Shown here: one piece after another, positions 53,646 through 63,760 of the stretch
Numbering within the stretch: position 1 is the stretch's first letter
How the letters are laid out: each line of letters begins with the position of its first letter
Made by a program: the position numbers and the translations under genes
Notes under the pieces: model-generated
Database searches by the model: none
Told to the model about the DNA's origin: nothing
Seen by the model: only the letters and a program-made list of their open reading frames with translations
Source of the DNA: Lepidostoma basale
Lineage: Eukaryota > Arthropoda > Insecta > Trichoptera > Lepidostomatidae
Assembly (NCBI GenBank): GCA_022606425.2
Contig: JAHDVF020000053.1
Span: forward strand, 1,116,001-1,180,000
Direction: 5' to 3'
Length of the DNA stretch: 64,000 bases

Positions 53646-53989
53646 GTTGTTGTTGTGTTGTTGTATTAAAATCAGTTATTTATAATAATAAAATAATAAG
53701 AATGATAATAATCATAATAATAATTAAAACAGTAATTAGAAGGAACAATCATACATAATATAGAGTCAAAAACCATGAATCCTAATATATTAAAGACGAT
53801 AAACATTATAAAGAAGCAGATTACATTAGTAAGAAAGGGACAAAAGTGGAAGGTAGTATTAATATTTTTTCCGTAGATTGTATAAAGGAAAAGTTTTTAA
53901 TGTACTACATATATACTAAGGGCCCTTCTACAGCGCCCTTGAGATGAGTAATTCATAAAAATGGCGCTTTATAAATTATCCAATTTATT

Positions 53990-54325
53990 ATTATTATTAT
54001 TATATTAAGGGGGAATAAACTGGAATTTGGTTATTTACGAGTATAACATTCAATTCACGTGCCTTTGCTTTAAAAATGTCAAAATTTTCTAATTTCTCAA
54101 TTTTTTTTAAATTGTTTGCTATATGCAAAAAAATGTGTTTTTGGAATTGAAATGATGGTCAAAATTCACACAATGATTCTGTTTTTGTATTAAATGTTGT
54201 GTTCATATAACCTCTTCAAAATGATCGACCCGTCTTTTCAATATACACGGCATCACAATCCTCACAATTAATCTGGTGGATTCCACTTTGGTTGAATATA
54301 TTGTCGCGAAAAAATAAAAGCACAA
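53990..54325 (-). mobile_element. Penelope-like element, GIY-YIG endonuclease C-terminus
   Basis: Minus strand: GIHQINCEDCDAVYIEKTGR with SF corresponds to the GIY...YIG.TGRS core (Gly of YIG is Glu here). Then, after frame changes, HCVNFDHHFNSKNTF, KIEKLENFDIFKAKARELN and IPVYSPL, the usual end of Penelope polyproteins. The catalytic tract is decayed with a stop after GRSF. It is the only Penelope coding fragment seen and it lies within the Helitron. Confidence 0.7.
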
Positions 54326-54572
54326 TTGTGATACATAAAACAAAGTTTTTAATTAATAATTTATAAATCATTTTAAGTATTAATGCATGCTTCCACTGCA
54401 TTGTTTTTGCATTGTAATTAATAATTTTAATTTTGACTTTTGCACATTTCATGAACTTAATTCATTTTAAGCATTAATTGTAATTCAATAAAAAGGTGAA
54501 TTAAATTTAGCTAATAAGTTAACACAACATTAATTGATTCTGAGGCGGTACGAAGTTCGTCGGTTCAGCTAG

Positions 54573-55009
54573 TTTATATATAAATTAAATCCAAGTAAAA
54601 CCACTTAACAATCGTGTTTACGATTATAAATTAATAATGGAGTTTTACAAAATTAATAGGTACCTAAACCATCAATATAATGCTTGGTTGTTTATTTCTA
54701 TGTTAATGCCTTAACATATTCACGGTTCAGTTGTCCAATAAGACGAAAATTATCTTGATAAAATAAAAACAAATTGATCGAATAATAAACGAAAGTGTTT
54801 TTTTGTTCAAGTACTCGTATTTTATTGTCATGAAAAATATATAATAATAAAAAAACTATACTTCTCATTGACTTGGTAAAAAAAATGTATTTTAAAATAA
54901 AGAAACAGTCTCCATATCATTTGAGATTATAGGAGAGACAAGATAAAGAAAGTGCAGAATTCTGTTTCTGCACCCGCTTCACCATCAAAAAATATCCGAT
55001 CTTATGCGG
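54573..55009. other. Unassigned AT-rich stretch
   Basis: No recognised feature. Confidence 0.35.
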
Positions 55010-55515
55010 TGACCAAATGATGGAACTGTATTCTAGCCGAATTCTCACCAGGTAATTAAACAACACCCGAACTGAATATTAATCTATCACTTATTTTTCT
55101 TCATGTGTCCTTCCGGGACTCCCCGACGGCTCTACGATATACATCAGTATTTGTTATCATATCGGTCCAAGATATTCTTAATATTCTTCGGTGGATCCAC
55201 ATTTCAAACGCTTCAAAGCGGTTTATTACGAGTATATTAACTTTGAGTTCACGCCTCTGCACCGTAAAGTAACACCGACCATACGTAACATTTGACCATT
55301 CTTTGTCTCAACTTTAGGGTTAATATTGTCGTCACAAAGAAGGTTTTTCATTTTATTGAAAGCTGTTCGTACCGCTTCTATTCTGCATTTATCTCGGTAT
55401 CAGGGTCCAATTTCTCAATAATGATGCTTCCCAAGTACCTGAACTGTTTCACCCTCTCGATACCAACACCCTTAAGTGCATTTGGACATTTGGATGACTT
55501 TCCCGGCTAAAAACC
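55010..55515 (-). mobile_element. RTE-like LINE fragment
   Basis: Minus strand, across frames: EGETVQVLGKHHY, YRDKCRIEAVRTAFNKMKNL, LCDDNINPKVETKN, then TALKRLKCGSTEEY-type shifted sequence matching the ALEAFEMWTYRRIL.ISWTDM region. Related to the copy at position 3. Confidence 0.6.
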
Positions 55516-55911
55516 ATCGTTATCTATGACTGCAATTGAATAAATGCATACAATCTAAAACTTAAATGAGCTAGCATTTGAAGAAATCTGCTAGATGCTC
55601 AAAAATGCGAATAAAAAGAGATACAAAAATTTTTTTTTTCTTATTTTACAGCTGTGCGATTTCATTTTTTTATCTGCTTCGGGCCAGTGAACGGTGTAAA
55701 GAATATTATGACAAAAGTATAATTACGTATAATATTATTCCTAGATTCTGAATTCATTAACGTTGCTGTTAAAAATCAAAAAGCATTTTTTTATATTCGG
55801 AATACGTCTACGTTAAAATAAAAAAAATGCGTTTGACGTATAAAATTATAATAATTAAACGGAATATTGTAGAATTGATTTATTGAAGATCGTTTAATGA
55901 AAATATTGAAA

Positions 55912-56085
55912 CGACCTTCGTGGCCGAGCATTGACTGCCACCCCGAAGGTTCCGGGTTCGATTCCCGGCGAGAGCAGTGTGATTGTCCCACTGTCTTTGG
56001 TCTGGTGTAGAATTCACGTGACAATAAAATGGCGATAGATTAGCTAACTATCACATGTCACGAGAATCACTATGATAGCTATAAT
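55912..56085 (+). mobile_element. tRNA-derived SINE-A, copy 4
   Basis: Plus strand: ACCTTCGTGGCCGAGCATTG (A box region), GGTTCGATTCCCGGCGAGAG (B box), then ctttggtctggtgtagaatt and aataaaatggcgatagatta. Only this copy is on the plus strand. Confidence 0.8.
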
Positions 56086-56167
56086 ACCCTTTACATCGAT
56101 TTGGCTCATGCTGTCATGATGTAAAGAGCGATTCAACAAATTAATAATAATAATAATAACATATCTT

Positions 56168-56440
56168 ACTAACTAACTAACTAACCATCACGCCGTCTCC
56201 CAGAAAGGGCAGGCAGAAATAATGGAGTGCCATACTTTTATTTTTTGACGTATTTCTCTCGCTTCCTCAACATTCATACATCGTGTCATGCAGTCGCGTC
56301 GATTTCTCTGATTCCTCACGTGGCCGACATTCAATATTTGATTTATTTGATTGTCTCACGTTTTCCTCTGTCAGAGCTAGAAAAGAACTAGAAATTTCTA
56401 GTTCCATTGACATCGTTAACATATATATTTTTTTGCTGAT
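56168..56440 (-). mobile_element. TTAG-tailed LINE fragment
   Basis: Minus strand: ttagttagttagtaagatat tail, the C-terminal coding (frameshifted; QSNKSNIECRPREESEKSTR is the out-of-frame reading), broken at the RPRKT region. Confidence 0.75.
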
Positions 56441-56454
56441 TGTCGTTATCATAA

Positions 56455-56660
56455 AAAACTGAAGGAAGAAGAAGGGCTCAAAATGACAAATAATTTCCAG
56501 GTAAATATAATAATGTTTTGGAAAAAAGTAAAAAAAAAATAATATTTTTCTTGAAAAAATGGATTTCGGTCTTTTTTCACTTCTTTCCAAAACATTTTTA
56601 TATTTACCTGGGATTCGTTTGCCATTTTGAGCCCTTCTTCCGCCTTCAGCTTTTTATTTA
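56455..56660. repeat. Inverted repeat of ~95-bp arms
   Basis: Arms: actgaaggaagaagaagggctc... with ccaggtaaatataataatgttttgg, and complements at 56,585-56,655. The centre contains gaccgaaatcc on the minus strand. Unclassified; R520-like end sequence (cagtatttgtctaagatatt) follows at 56,717. Confidence 0.55.
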
Positions 56661-57619
56661 GAAGGATAAGTGAAAACGAAGAAAAATTTAATAAAAGTAA
56701 AATAGGTAAAAATTCAGTATTTGTCTAAGATATTTGTATACACTCAAAAAAACAAATTGAATAAAATTCCCCTTATTTTTTTTATATGAATTCATGATAA
56801 TAAAAGGCACCTGGGATTCATTTAAGAGGACAGAAAAATGTTTCATTTAAAAAAAATTCTTTTTGGATTTGCGTACAATAAAATATCAAATCCTTTTTAC
56901 CATATTAAATAACAATACATTAGGGACGAAATTATCTTATTTTATTCTCCTCGCTAGCTATCTTTCCACTACTGGATGGTGGCCCTTTCAAACATTCTCA
57001 ATTTTCGTTTATCCTGCGCAACTCTCATCCATTTTGTTCCCCCGACTGGAGTGATATCATCAGCCCATATTTTTTCGGTAATAATTATTCACTGGACGAA
57101 TATACTCGTATATATATTTTTTATAAAAAAATGGGCCATCTCATTAAATAAAGTATTTAAAGACATAATTAATTCGGCCTAGAATACCCATAGTACTATT
57201 TTTTTAAATAATTTACAAGAGTAAATATGAACACATAATAATATTTATGAAAACGTATGTTATATATTTGAGTTTTCTCATAAAAGTAGTTATACTATGC
57301 ATCGCTAGCATATTTGTGCTATTAAAATTCTAAAATTGTGTCTAAAATGAAAACTAATTATATTTTATTGCGCGCCGTTATTTCATTATAATTTTAAGTG
57401 AAAATGTAAACAAAACACTTGTTTATTAGCAGACATTTGATTACATATTTTCTTGAAAGGTGATTGGCTAATTATTAATCTTCTAAGTGATTACTAATTA
57501 ACTTAAATAATTTTCTATATTTAGTTTGATTCATAAATGTAGCGTAATTGGAAATACGAAAATCATCTAAGAAACTCACCGGAGCTAGAAAAATTACCAA
57601 ACTCTAAGTCTTTACTATC

Positions 57620-58330
57620 AATATCTGCTTATGTTTCTTCCTCAGCCTATTTCCGTCCACTCCTGGACAAAGGCCTCCTCCATTCACTTCCATGTCACTC
57701 TGTCCTGTGCAGACTGCATCCAGGTTATTCAGACGTGTCTGTTCGGATCATCCTTCCACCGAGTTGCGGTCGCCCTGCACTTCTCTTTGCAGTCTACGGT
57801 CTCCAAGTCAGCAGTCTTCGTGTCCACTTTTCATCTGAGCTTCTGGCTACGTGACCTGCCCATTGCCATTTTAGAGTCGCCACCCGGTGGATGATGTCAG
57901 TGACCTTTGTTTTTTCTCTCACCGCATCGTTTCTGACTCTGTCTCTTAGGCTTATTCCTAACATGCCTCTTTGGGTAACTCGTAGTTTCTCGGCACTTGT
58001 GGCACAAAGTGCCGAGAAACTACTATGAATATAGTCATGGTATAATATATTTTTGAATAGAAAGATGGAATGCGTTCAAAATTACTTGCAGGTTTTCCTC
58101 GGTCTCGGCAAATATGACAGGGTCGTCCGCATAACAGACAATGTCTATGATCTCTTCTAACAGTCTGTATCCTTTATACAGTGTTTTAATTTCCTCCACA
58201 ATCGTATCCATTGTAAGGTTGAAGAGGAACGGACTCGCCTACTCAGACTATCGCCCTGTCTTATTATAATTTTGGAATCAGAATTTGAATTGAGTTGCCT
58301 GATTATGTTAACTATTTCTGGGGGCGTTCC
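57620..58330 (-). mobile_element. RTE-like LINE: RT motif C and C-terminus
   Basis: Minus strand: 58070-58260 has MDTIVEEIKTLYKGYRLLEE, IIDIVCYADDPVIFAETEEN (catalytic YADD). 57630-57990 has LGISLRDRVRNDAVREK, IIHRVATLKWQWAGHVARS, RSAGRPQ and the 3' UTR with tcctggacaaaggcctcctcc reversed. The two parts are joined through a 17-bp perfect inverted repeat at 57978-58026 (tagtttctcggcactt). Confidence 0.75.
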
Positions 58331-58724
58331 CCTTTAGTCAGTATTTGTGTTATATCATTAAGTCTGGCCCGTGAAAATAAAATATTTTCAAAAAATTATT
58401 CAAATACGAATTCAAATCACAAAACGATGGCGAATAAAGTAGAGAAGAATTTCCCTATTTGAAATCAAAACGTCATTTAATTATTTTTAACAAACATATT
58501 TTTTCCTTAGATAGAAGGCTTTCAAGACATGTCGGGATTAATAATTTAATCTAGGTAATTTCATTATATTTGTAAAACTTTATAATTTTGCTGTGTTAAA
58601 TGTTATGTTAAGGAATAACTAGATTTTAATTATTTAAGTTTTAAGCTAGTTCAAAATTATATTCAAGTAAACTGATAAATCATTATGTCGAGATTCCAAA
58701 TTAAACTAACCTATTTAAACTGAC

Positions 58725-59670
58725 TCACTAACTAACCATCACGCCGTTTCCCCAGAGGGGTAGGCAGAGAGTATGGATTGCCACATTGTTCTATCCTGGC
58801 ATAACTCTCGCACATCTTCAACGTTCACACATCGTGACATGCACGCTTGTCGATTATTCCTTCTTCGAACATGGTCGCCTTTCAGTAATGTATTAATTTG
58901 GTCATGCCATGTCTTCCTTGGCCTTCCTCGACTTCTTCTCCCATTCACCCTACTTGATGAATGGGAGAAGAGGGATTCTCCCGTCCAAACTATCTTAGTG
59001 ACCCTTTCTTAATTTTATTATTCACGCATTCAACCGCCTTCCATTTCTTACTTCATCATTAGATATTCTATCATACATTGTTTTTTCGCACATTCTTCCT
59101 AGTGACCTAATTTCTACGGCATTTATCCTACTTTTATCCTTCTTCTGCTAATTCCAAGCTTCACTTCCATACATGAGGGTCGGAACTAGAACTCCATTGT
59201 GCACTGCCATCTTTCCTTTAGTCGATATATTCATATTTGCGGTAATGACTTTGAGTGCACCATTTATTTTGTTTCCAGCTCCAACCCTTCTTCCGATATC
59301 TTTCTCCATTCTTCCATATCTTGTAAACATGCTTCCCAGATAAACAAATTCGGTAACTTGGTCTAATTTCTCACCGTTCGCAATTTGTCACAATCCGTCA
59401 TACATTCTTCCATATCAAATACCATAACTTTAGACTTTGACACGTTCATCACATACTTATTGCATACTTCGTACATTCTTGACACTAGGACTTGTAGTTC
59501 GTCCATGCTCTCAGCGATTAAAACAGCGTCGTCTGTATATAGCAAACAGCTGATGGACGTATCGTTCATTTTTGCACCAGCGTTTATGCCATCTAATTTT
59601 TTCATACACTGTCCATGTATAGATTAAACAACCACGGGGACTTTACACAACCCTGATTGACACCTTTCAT
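58725..59670 (-). mobile_element. TTAG-tailed LINE, divergent subfamily with RT end
   Basis: Minus strand: KGVNQGCVKSPWLFNLYM (59,630), SISCLLYTDDAVLIAESMDE (motif C is YTDD), MFTRYGRMEKDIGRRVGAGN, then a frameshifted middle and RSRGRPRKTWHDQINTLLKG, RRRNNRQACMSRCVNVEDVR with a stop after AYPSGETA. Tail ttagttagtgagtcag. ~20% diverged by eye from the main family. Confidence 0.85.
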
Positions 59671-59934
59671 AAAAAGTGACATATGTTTTATGAATTCGTT
59701 AAGAAAATAAATGATATATGTTAAATCTTAAAGAGCCTATTCCAATATTCCACAATTGCCCGAAATTCAATTTAGAAAAACTTCAAATTTAAAAACATAT
59801 TCTTCGTATTAAGAAACCAACCAAAAACAATATTATAATATAAAATGTATTGATTTCCAAGAAACAATATTTCTATTCTCAGGTTGTCTCAAGGATATAA
59901 TATGAAAAAACAAGTATATGAATAATCAGTAAGG

Positions 59935-60232
59935 TCAGAATTACTGTATGATTTGCAGAACCTTTCACAGTGCATTAATAAAGATTTTCTGCTTAATGCT
60001 TCCCAAAAATGTGAAGAGCAGTGCAGCATTCTAGCATATATATTCATCTTCCAAAAATTTGTCAGACGTAGTGGTCGTAAGAAGGTCGAAATGGGGAATG
60101 TTGTTAAACATAAAGCGATTGCTCAACCCAACCAATGACAGGTCATAAGTCCTGTAAGCGCCTCGGCCACCATTTTCTGTTCCCAGAAAACAATTTACAT
60201 TTTCGTCTCTATTGAGATACAATTAATCCTTA
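59935..60232 (-). repeat. R520 copy, near-identical to 63425
   Basis: Minus strand reads from tctcaatagagacgaaaatg to acagtaattctgacc. It shares long unbroken runs with the plus-strand copy at 63425-63720 (tgctagaatgctgcactgct, aagcattaagcagaaaatct). Confidence 0.8.
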
Positions 60233-60344
60233 TAAAAAACGTTTTTTTTTTGTTGCCGAACAATCGTGTATTTGTTTGAATATCACCGGAGCAAATATTA
60301 TATTACTTTATTTACCTTCTCTATAAAAAATAATTTTATTGTTG

Positions 60345-60520
60345 TCAATTGAAATTTCTTGGTAAATTTTCATTGTAAATAATGAAAATTAAAATATTTC
60401 ATTAAAAATTCCTTTATAACATATATTTAGTATAATTACACTTGGTTTTATGACTTCGACCGGTTTCGCTTAAAGTGGCGTTAAACTTTATATTTAGTAT
60501 AAAACATCCTGGAACCCACT
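60345..60520 (-). repeat. Hammerhead-like family C half-element
   Basis: gaaatttcttggtaaatttt and gtaaataatgaaaattaaaa match the 17,210 copy's outer arm; the minus strand has TTTAAGC-GAAACCGGTCGAAG (60,451-60,470). No second arm. Confidence 0.5.
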
Positions 60521-60638
60521 CAAACACACACAAAAATTCACCAAATCGGTGCTGCCATTTGTGAGGAGTTGAGTGATATACACACGTACAGAAGAATTTT
60601 ATGTATTAAGATACTATATTGAAACTTTAACTGAACTA

Positions 60639-61400
60639 CAGTAGAACTGCAATTATACGAACTCCGACTATCCGAATCGCTAAATATCCGAATCACTGAT
60701 TATCCGAATCGCTTTCAGAATTTCAGAAAAAAATTAAGACGGAAACGTAGCGCGCTATTGTCCTTCTCTCCGTGAAGTCTGTTCCGTTCACTGTTCAGCA
60801 AACTTTAATTTACAGTACGGTACATTCGTTCTGTAGTAATTATAAAAGTTGTAAGGATTAATCGTATCTCAATAGAGACGAAGATGTTAATTGTTTTTTT
60901 TTTTAACAGAATATGGTGGTCGAGCCGTTTTTACAGGATTTATGACCTGTCATTGGTTGGGATAAGCGATCGCTTAATGTTAACAACATTCCCCATTTTT
61001 CCCTTCTTACGACCACCACGTCTGACAAATTTTGAAAGATGTATATATACATCTTTCAAAAATTTGTCAGACGTGGTGGTCGTAAGAAGGGTGGAATGGG
61101 GAATGTTGTTAACATAAAGCGATCGCTTAATCCAACCAATGACAGGTCATAAGTCCTGTAAAAGCCTCGACCACCATATTCTGTTTCCAAAAAAAAAAAC
61201 AATTTACGTCTTCGGTTCTATTGAGATAAAATTAATCCTTAAAAATGATTAACCCGCAATGGGTAAAATCCAGTATTTGTCTACAAATATTTGTATACAT
61301 TCAAAAACAAATTATATAAAAGTTGTAACAAAAAAAATTGCCTTTTCATTTAATTAATTAAAAACTCTTTTTCTTAATTCAGATAATTGGAGTTATACTG
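60639..61400. mobile_element. Tigger/pogo-like remnant carrying an R520 inverted dimer
   Basis: Left end CAGTAGAACTGCAATTATAC after TA, right end complement CAGTATAACTCCAATTATCT before TA: classic Tigger-type termini with tatccgaatc repeats. The internal part, 60865-61300, is an R520 inverted dimer, so the element is non-coding. Confidence 0.7.
60865..61300. repeat. R520 inverted dimer (hairpin)
   Basis: Two R520 heads face outward, meeting at gatgtatatatacatc near 61,040; arms of ~175 bp are nearly perfect complements (acctgtcattggttggg / cccaaccaatgacaggt with small changes). Followed by the R520 end block cagtatttgtctacaaatat. Confidence 0.8.
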
Positions 61401-61789
61401 TATTTTAAAATGTGTCATGAATTCAAATTATTTTTAAACCCTAAAATAAAGCATTATGGTAAATCTAAATGTGGGCGTTTCTTTACGTTGCAATAACATT
61501 TTGGTACTATGCCGGAGGTTGTTTGAATACAAAGGCTTTTATGTACAACCGGAATGTTTAACAAGTGAACAAACCGCTATGGAACAACGCATACTTGGCT
61601 ATGTTTTGTAAAAAGCTGCTCTTAAAAGGCCGCTCTGAGCTTCAAATAACTCCGTTGTATTTTTTATTGAACCTATCGATTAATACAAATAATTTTCTTT
61701 TCCTCTTTTCAAGAGCGGCGCAAAAAAGAGTTCTGTGCGGCGCAAAAAAGTCGAAAACTCCTGGCCCGTATCACTACTGTCAGATCTCT
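61401..61789. other. Unassigned stretch
   Basis: A 93-codon plus frame at 61565-61846 has no recognised family. Contains a direct repeat aagagcggcgcaaaaaagag / tgtgcggcgcaaaaaag. Confidence 0.35.
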
Positions 61790-62135
61790 TCCAACATTTT
61801 CTATCTTGGTCTATCTATTGCCACCTACGACCCACAAGTTAGATAATATCTTCCGCCCACCTTTTTGTGGTCTTCTTGTTTTTTTAAATTGCATTGTCTC
61901 GGATTTGGACAATTTTAGTGTCAGTGAAACATTGTTCATAAAAAATATTATCAATTCTGGATCTTTCTTTTCTGGTACTGCCTCACTAACGTCGACTACA
62001 ACATATTTGGGATCCTACTGAGATATGCTATTTCTTAGTTTCATGTCGGTATTGTATTTTCGTTTACCGTTGTGTGTGCAAATGAGTCTCCTTATTGTTT
62101 TTCGTTTGTTATATCTCATTTGTGTATAATAAAAT
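61790..62135 (-). mobile_element. LINE scraps, low confidence
   Basis: Minus strand has KKQEDHKKVGGRYYLTCGS (frame-shifted GRPQKRW region as at 29,250) and, further, KIQYRHETKK-type sequence resembling an endonuclease-RT linker. Too decayed to be sure. Confidence 0.35.
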
Positions 62136-62202
62136 TTAATAATTTATTCGGAATCAAATCAACCTATTAGTTATAAACAAAGTTAAATAAATATTTCAAT
62201 AA

Positions 62203-62371
62203 AATAATAATTAAATAAAACGATGTTTTTTAACTACTTCCATATTTGTCTTTATTTAGACATCGACCGGTTTCGCCAGGCTCGCTGGCATCGACAGACT
62301 GTCGATGCTGTCTTAATAAAGACAAAAGTGGAAGTAGTTAAAAAAACTTCGTTTTATTTAATTATTATTTA
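62203..62371. repeat. Inverted dimer, hammerhead-like family H
   Basis: Arms aataattaaataaaacga.gtttttttaactacttcc and complements. The minus strand core reads CTGTCGA-T-GCCAG-CGAGC-CTGGC-GAAACCGGTC (62270-62300): a perfect 5-bp stem II, with A6 changed to U. Confidence 0.6.
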
Positions 62372-62433
62372 AAATGAACTTCCATCAAGAGATTTCAGTA
62401 AAATCATTTGATTATTTCAGTAAAAGGCTTTTA

Positions 62434-62478
62434 ATTCGGCTAAATTTATGAGTTTTAATAAATTTAGCCGAATTTTTA
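62434..62478. repeat. Perfect short palindrome
   Basis: aattcggctaaattta and its exact complement around an 11-base centre, followed by AT-rich simple sequence. Confidence 0.6.
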
Positions 62479-62589
62479 AATTTATTAATTTTAATTTTTA
62501 AATTTATTAAAGTTTAAACAAGCATGCCTTCGCTTATTTAAAAAAGTGATCTAGAAGAAAATTAGGAGTACACTGTCAAAATAAGGAGT

Positions 62590-63020
62590 ATTTATTTTCT
62601 TCTTCTTCTTCCTGTGCCGTGTCAGGTCCCCCCGACGTTGGCGATCACTCCGTCCTCATTCCGGTCCACTCTCTAATGTTGCGCAGCCAGGACATCTGTT
62701 TTTCTCGCCATAGTGATTTCCTGGGAATGATAATCAGAGTGGTTTCCCGTTGCCTTCTCTGATGGGTTTTTCTGTAGGGGTCACCTTCCCTTAGCTGGGG
62801 GGTCCGGTTTTGTGGCGCCGGACACTCGCCATTCATCCTCTCCCTATCTGCTATGGCTGTTGTTAATGCCAGTGGCCACATTGCCCGGGGCTCGCGGGGC
62901 CTTAGAGACCACTCGTGGACGCTAGGGAGTAGGACTATTGGTAGTGTTGCTGATGGAATGCAACTGTGGCGTTACACGGCATTTTATAGGCACATATTTT
63001 CCAGCGGAATATGCACCACC
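62590..63020 (-). mobile_element. SINE2, near full-length
   Basis: Minus strand: 5' agttgcattccatcagcaac, tagcgtccacgagtggtctc, cgcgagccccgggcaatgtg, ggcaacgggaaaccactctg, and a 3' end gccaacgtcggggggacctg with gaagaagaagaa tail. The phrase REKQMSWLRNIREWT is readable in it, showing that its 3' third derives from the LINE C-terminus. Confidence 0.75.
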
Positions 63021-63142
63021 GTGACCCTACCAAACTTTGAGCCCCCTCCCAGTATTTATTTTACAGGTGTATATTAATTTCCGATCAAGCAAGCGATATT
63101 AATTTAGAGAAATGAATATATTTTCCTTCTATATTTCTATGG

Positions 63143-63222
63143 CTTTACTTGTCGTAACATCGCCTGTATGGCTGACACCATTACTATTTGTAACATTGCC
63201 TGTATGGCTGACACGGTGACAT
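63143..63222. repeat. Two-unit ~37-bp tandem repeat
   Basis: gtaacat.gcctgtatggct followed by gacac occurs twice. Short, no other copies noticed. Confidence 0.6.
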
Positions 63223-63424
63223 TTGAATTCAAATCATTTTGATTTGTATTTGCATTGAAATGTACACTTCAAAAATTGTTTTCCTATATTATTTTAAAAA
63301 GGCTTCAATATACATTGTGTCAATAATTATTTTTCTGACAAGATTGACATTTCAAAATATTGTACAACGGTTTTATCTTATTATTTATTCTAATATTTTG
63401 AAATTTATGGATTTGCTTTATTTT

Positions 63425-63760
63425 TATAAGGATTAATTGTATCTCAATAGAGACGAAGATGTAAATTGCTTTCTGGGAACAGAATATGGTGGCCGAGGCG
63501 CTTACAGGACTTATGACCTGTCATTGGTTGGGTTGAGCGATCGCTTTATGTTTAACAACATTTCCCATTCCACCCTTCTTACGACCACCACGTCTGACAA
63601 ATTTTTGGAAGATGAATATATATGCTAGAATGCTGCACTGCTCTTCACATTTTTGGGAAGCATTAAGCAGAAAATCTTTATTAATGCACTGTGAAAGGTT
63701 CTGCAAATCATACAGTACTAGATTACGCCTGGAGATGTCTCTCCAATTTTTATGCTTTTT
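63425..63760 (+). repeat. R520 copy, near-identical to 59935
   Basis: Plus strand from ggattaattgtatctcaata through gagcgatcgctttatg, ccaccacgtctgacaaattt and tgcaaatcatacagtac, then cgcctggagatgtctctcc. With 59935-60232 it forms a widely spaced inverted pair (~3.2 kb apart). Confidence 0.8.

Larger units (their letters stand above)
51361..54572 (+). mobile_element. Helitron (lepidopteran type) with nested contents
   Basis: 5' end TCTATATATATAAAAC follows an A; then cgtgttagttactccattta and actcaagaacggctggacc, the usual start in moth/butterfly Helitrons. 3' end: ctgaggcggtacgaagttcg, a 5-bp hairpin (acgaa/ttcgt), then cagCTAG followed by T. This gives A|TC...CTAG|T, as expected for Helitron insertion. 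Length 3.2 kb includes an S1 element, a LINE and a Penelope fragment. No Rep/helicase coding was seen. Confidence 0.75.

Noticed and set aside
33240..58020. CRISPR-like or regularly spaced repeats
   Set aside because: Repeats are dispersed transposons with irregular spacing; no short direct-repeat/spacer array exists, nor is one expected in an animal genome.
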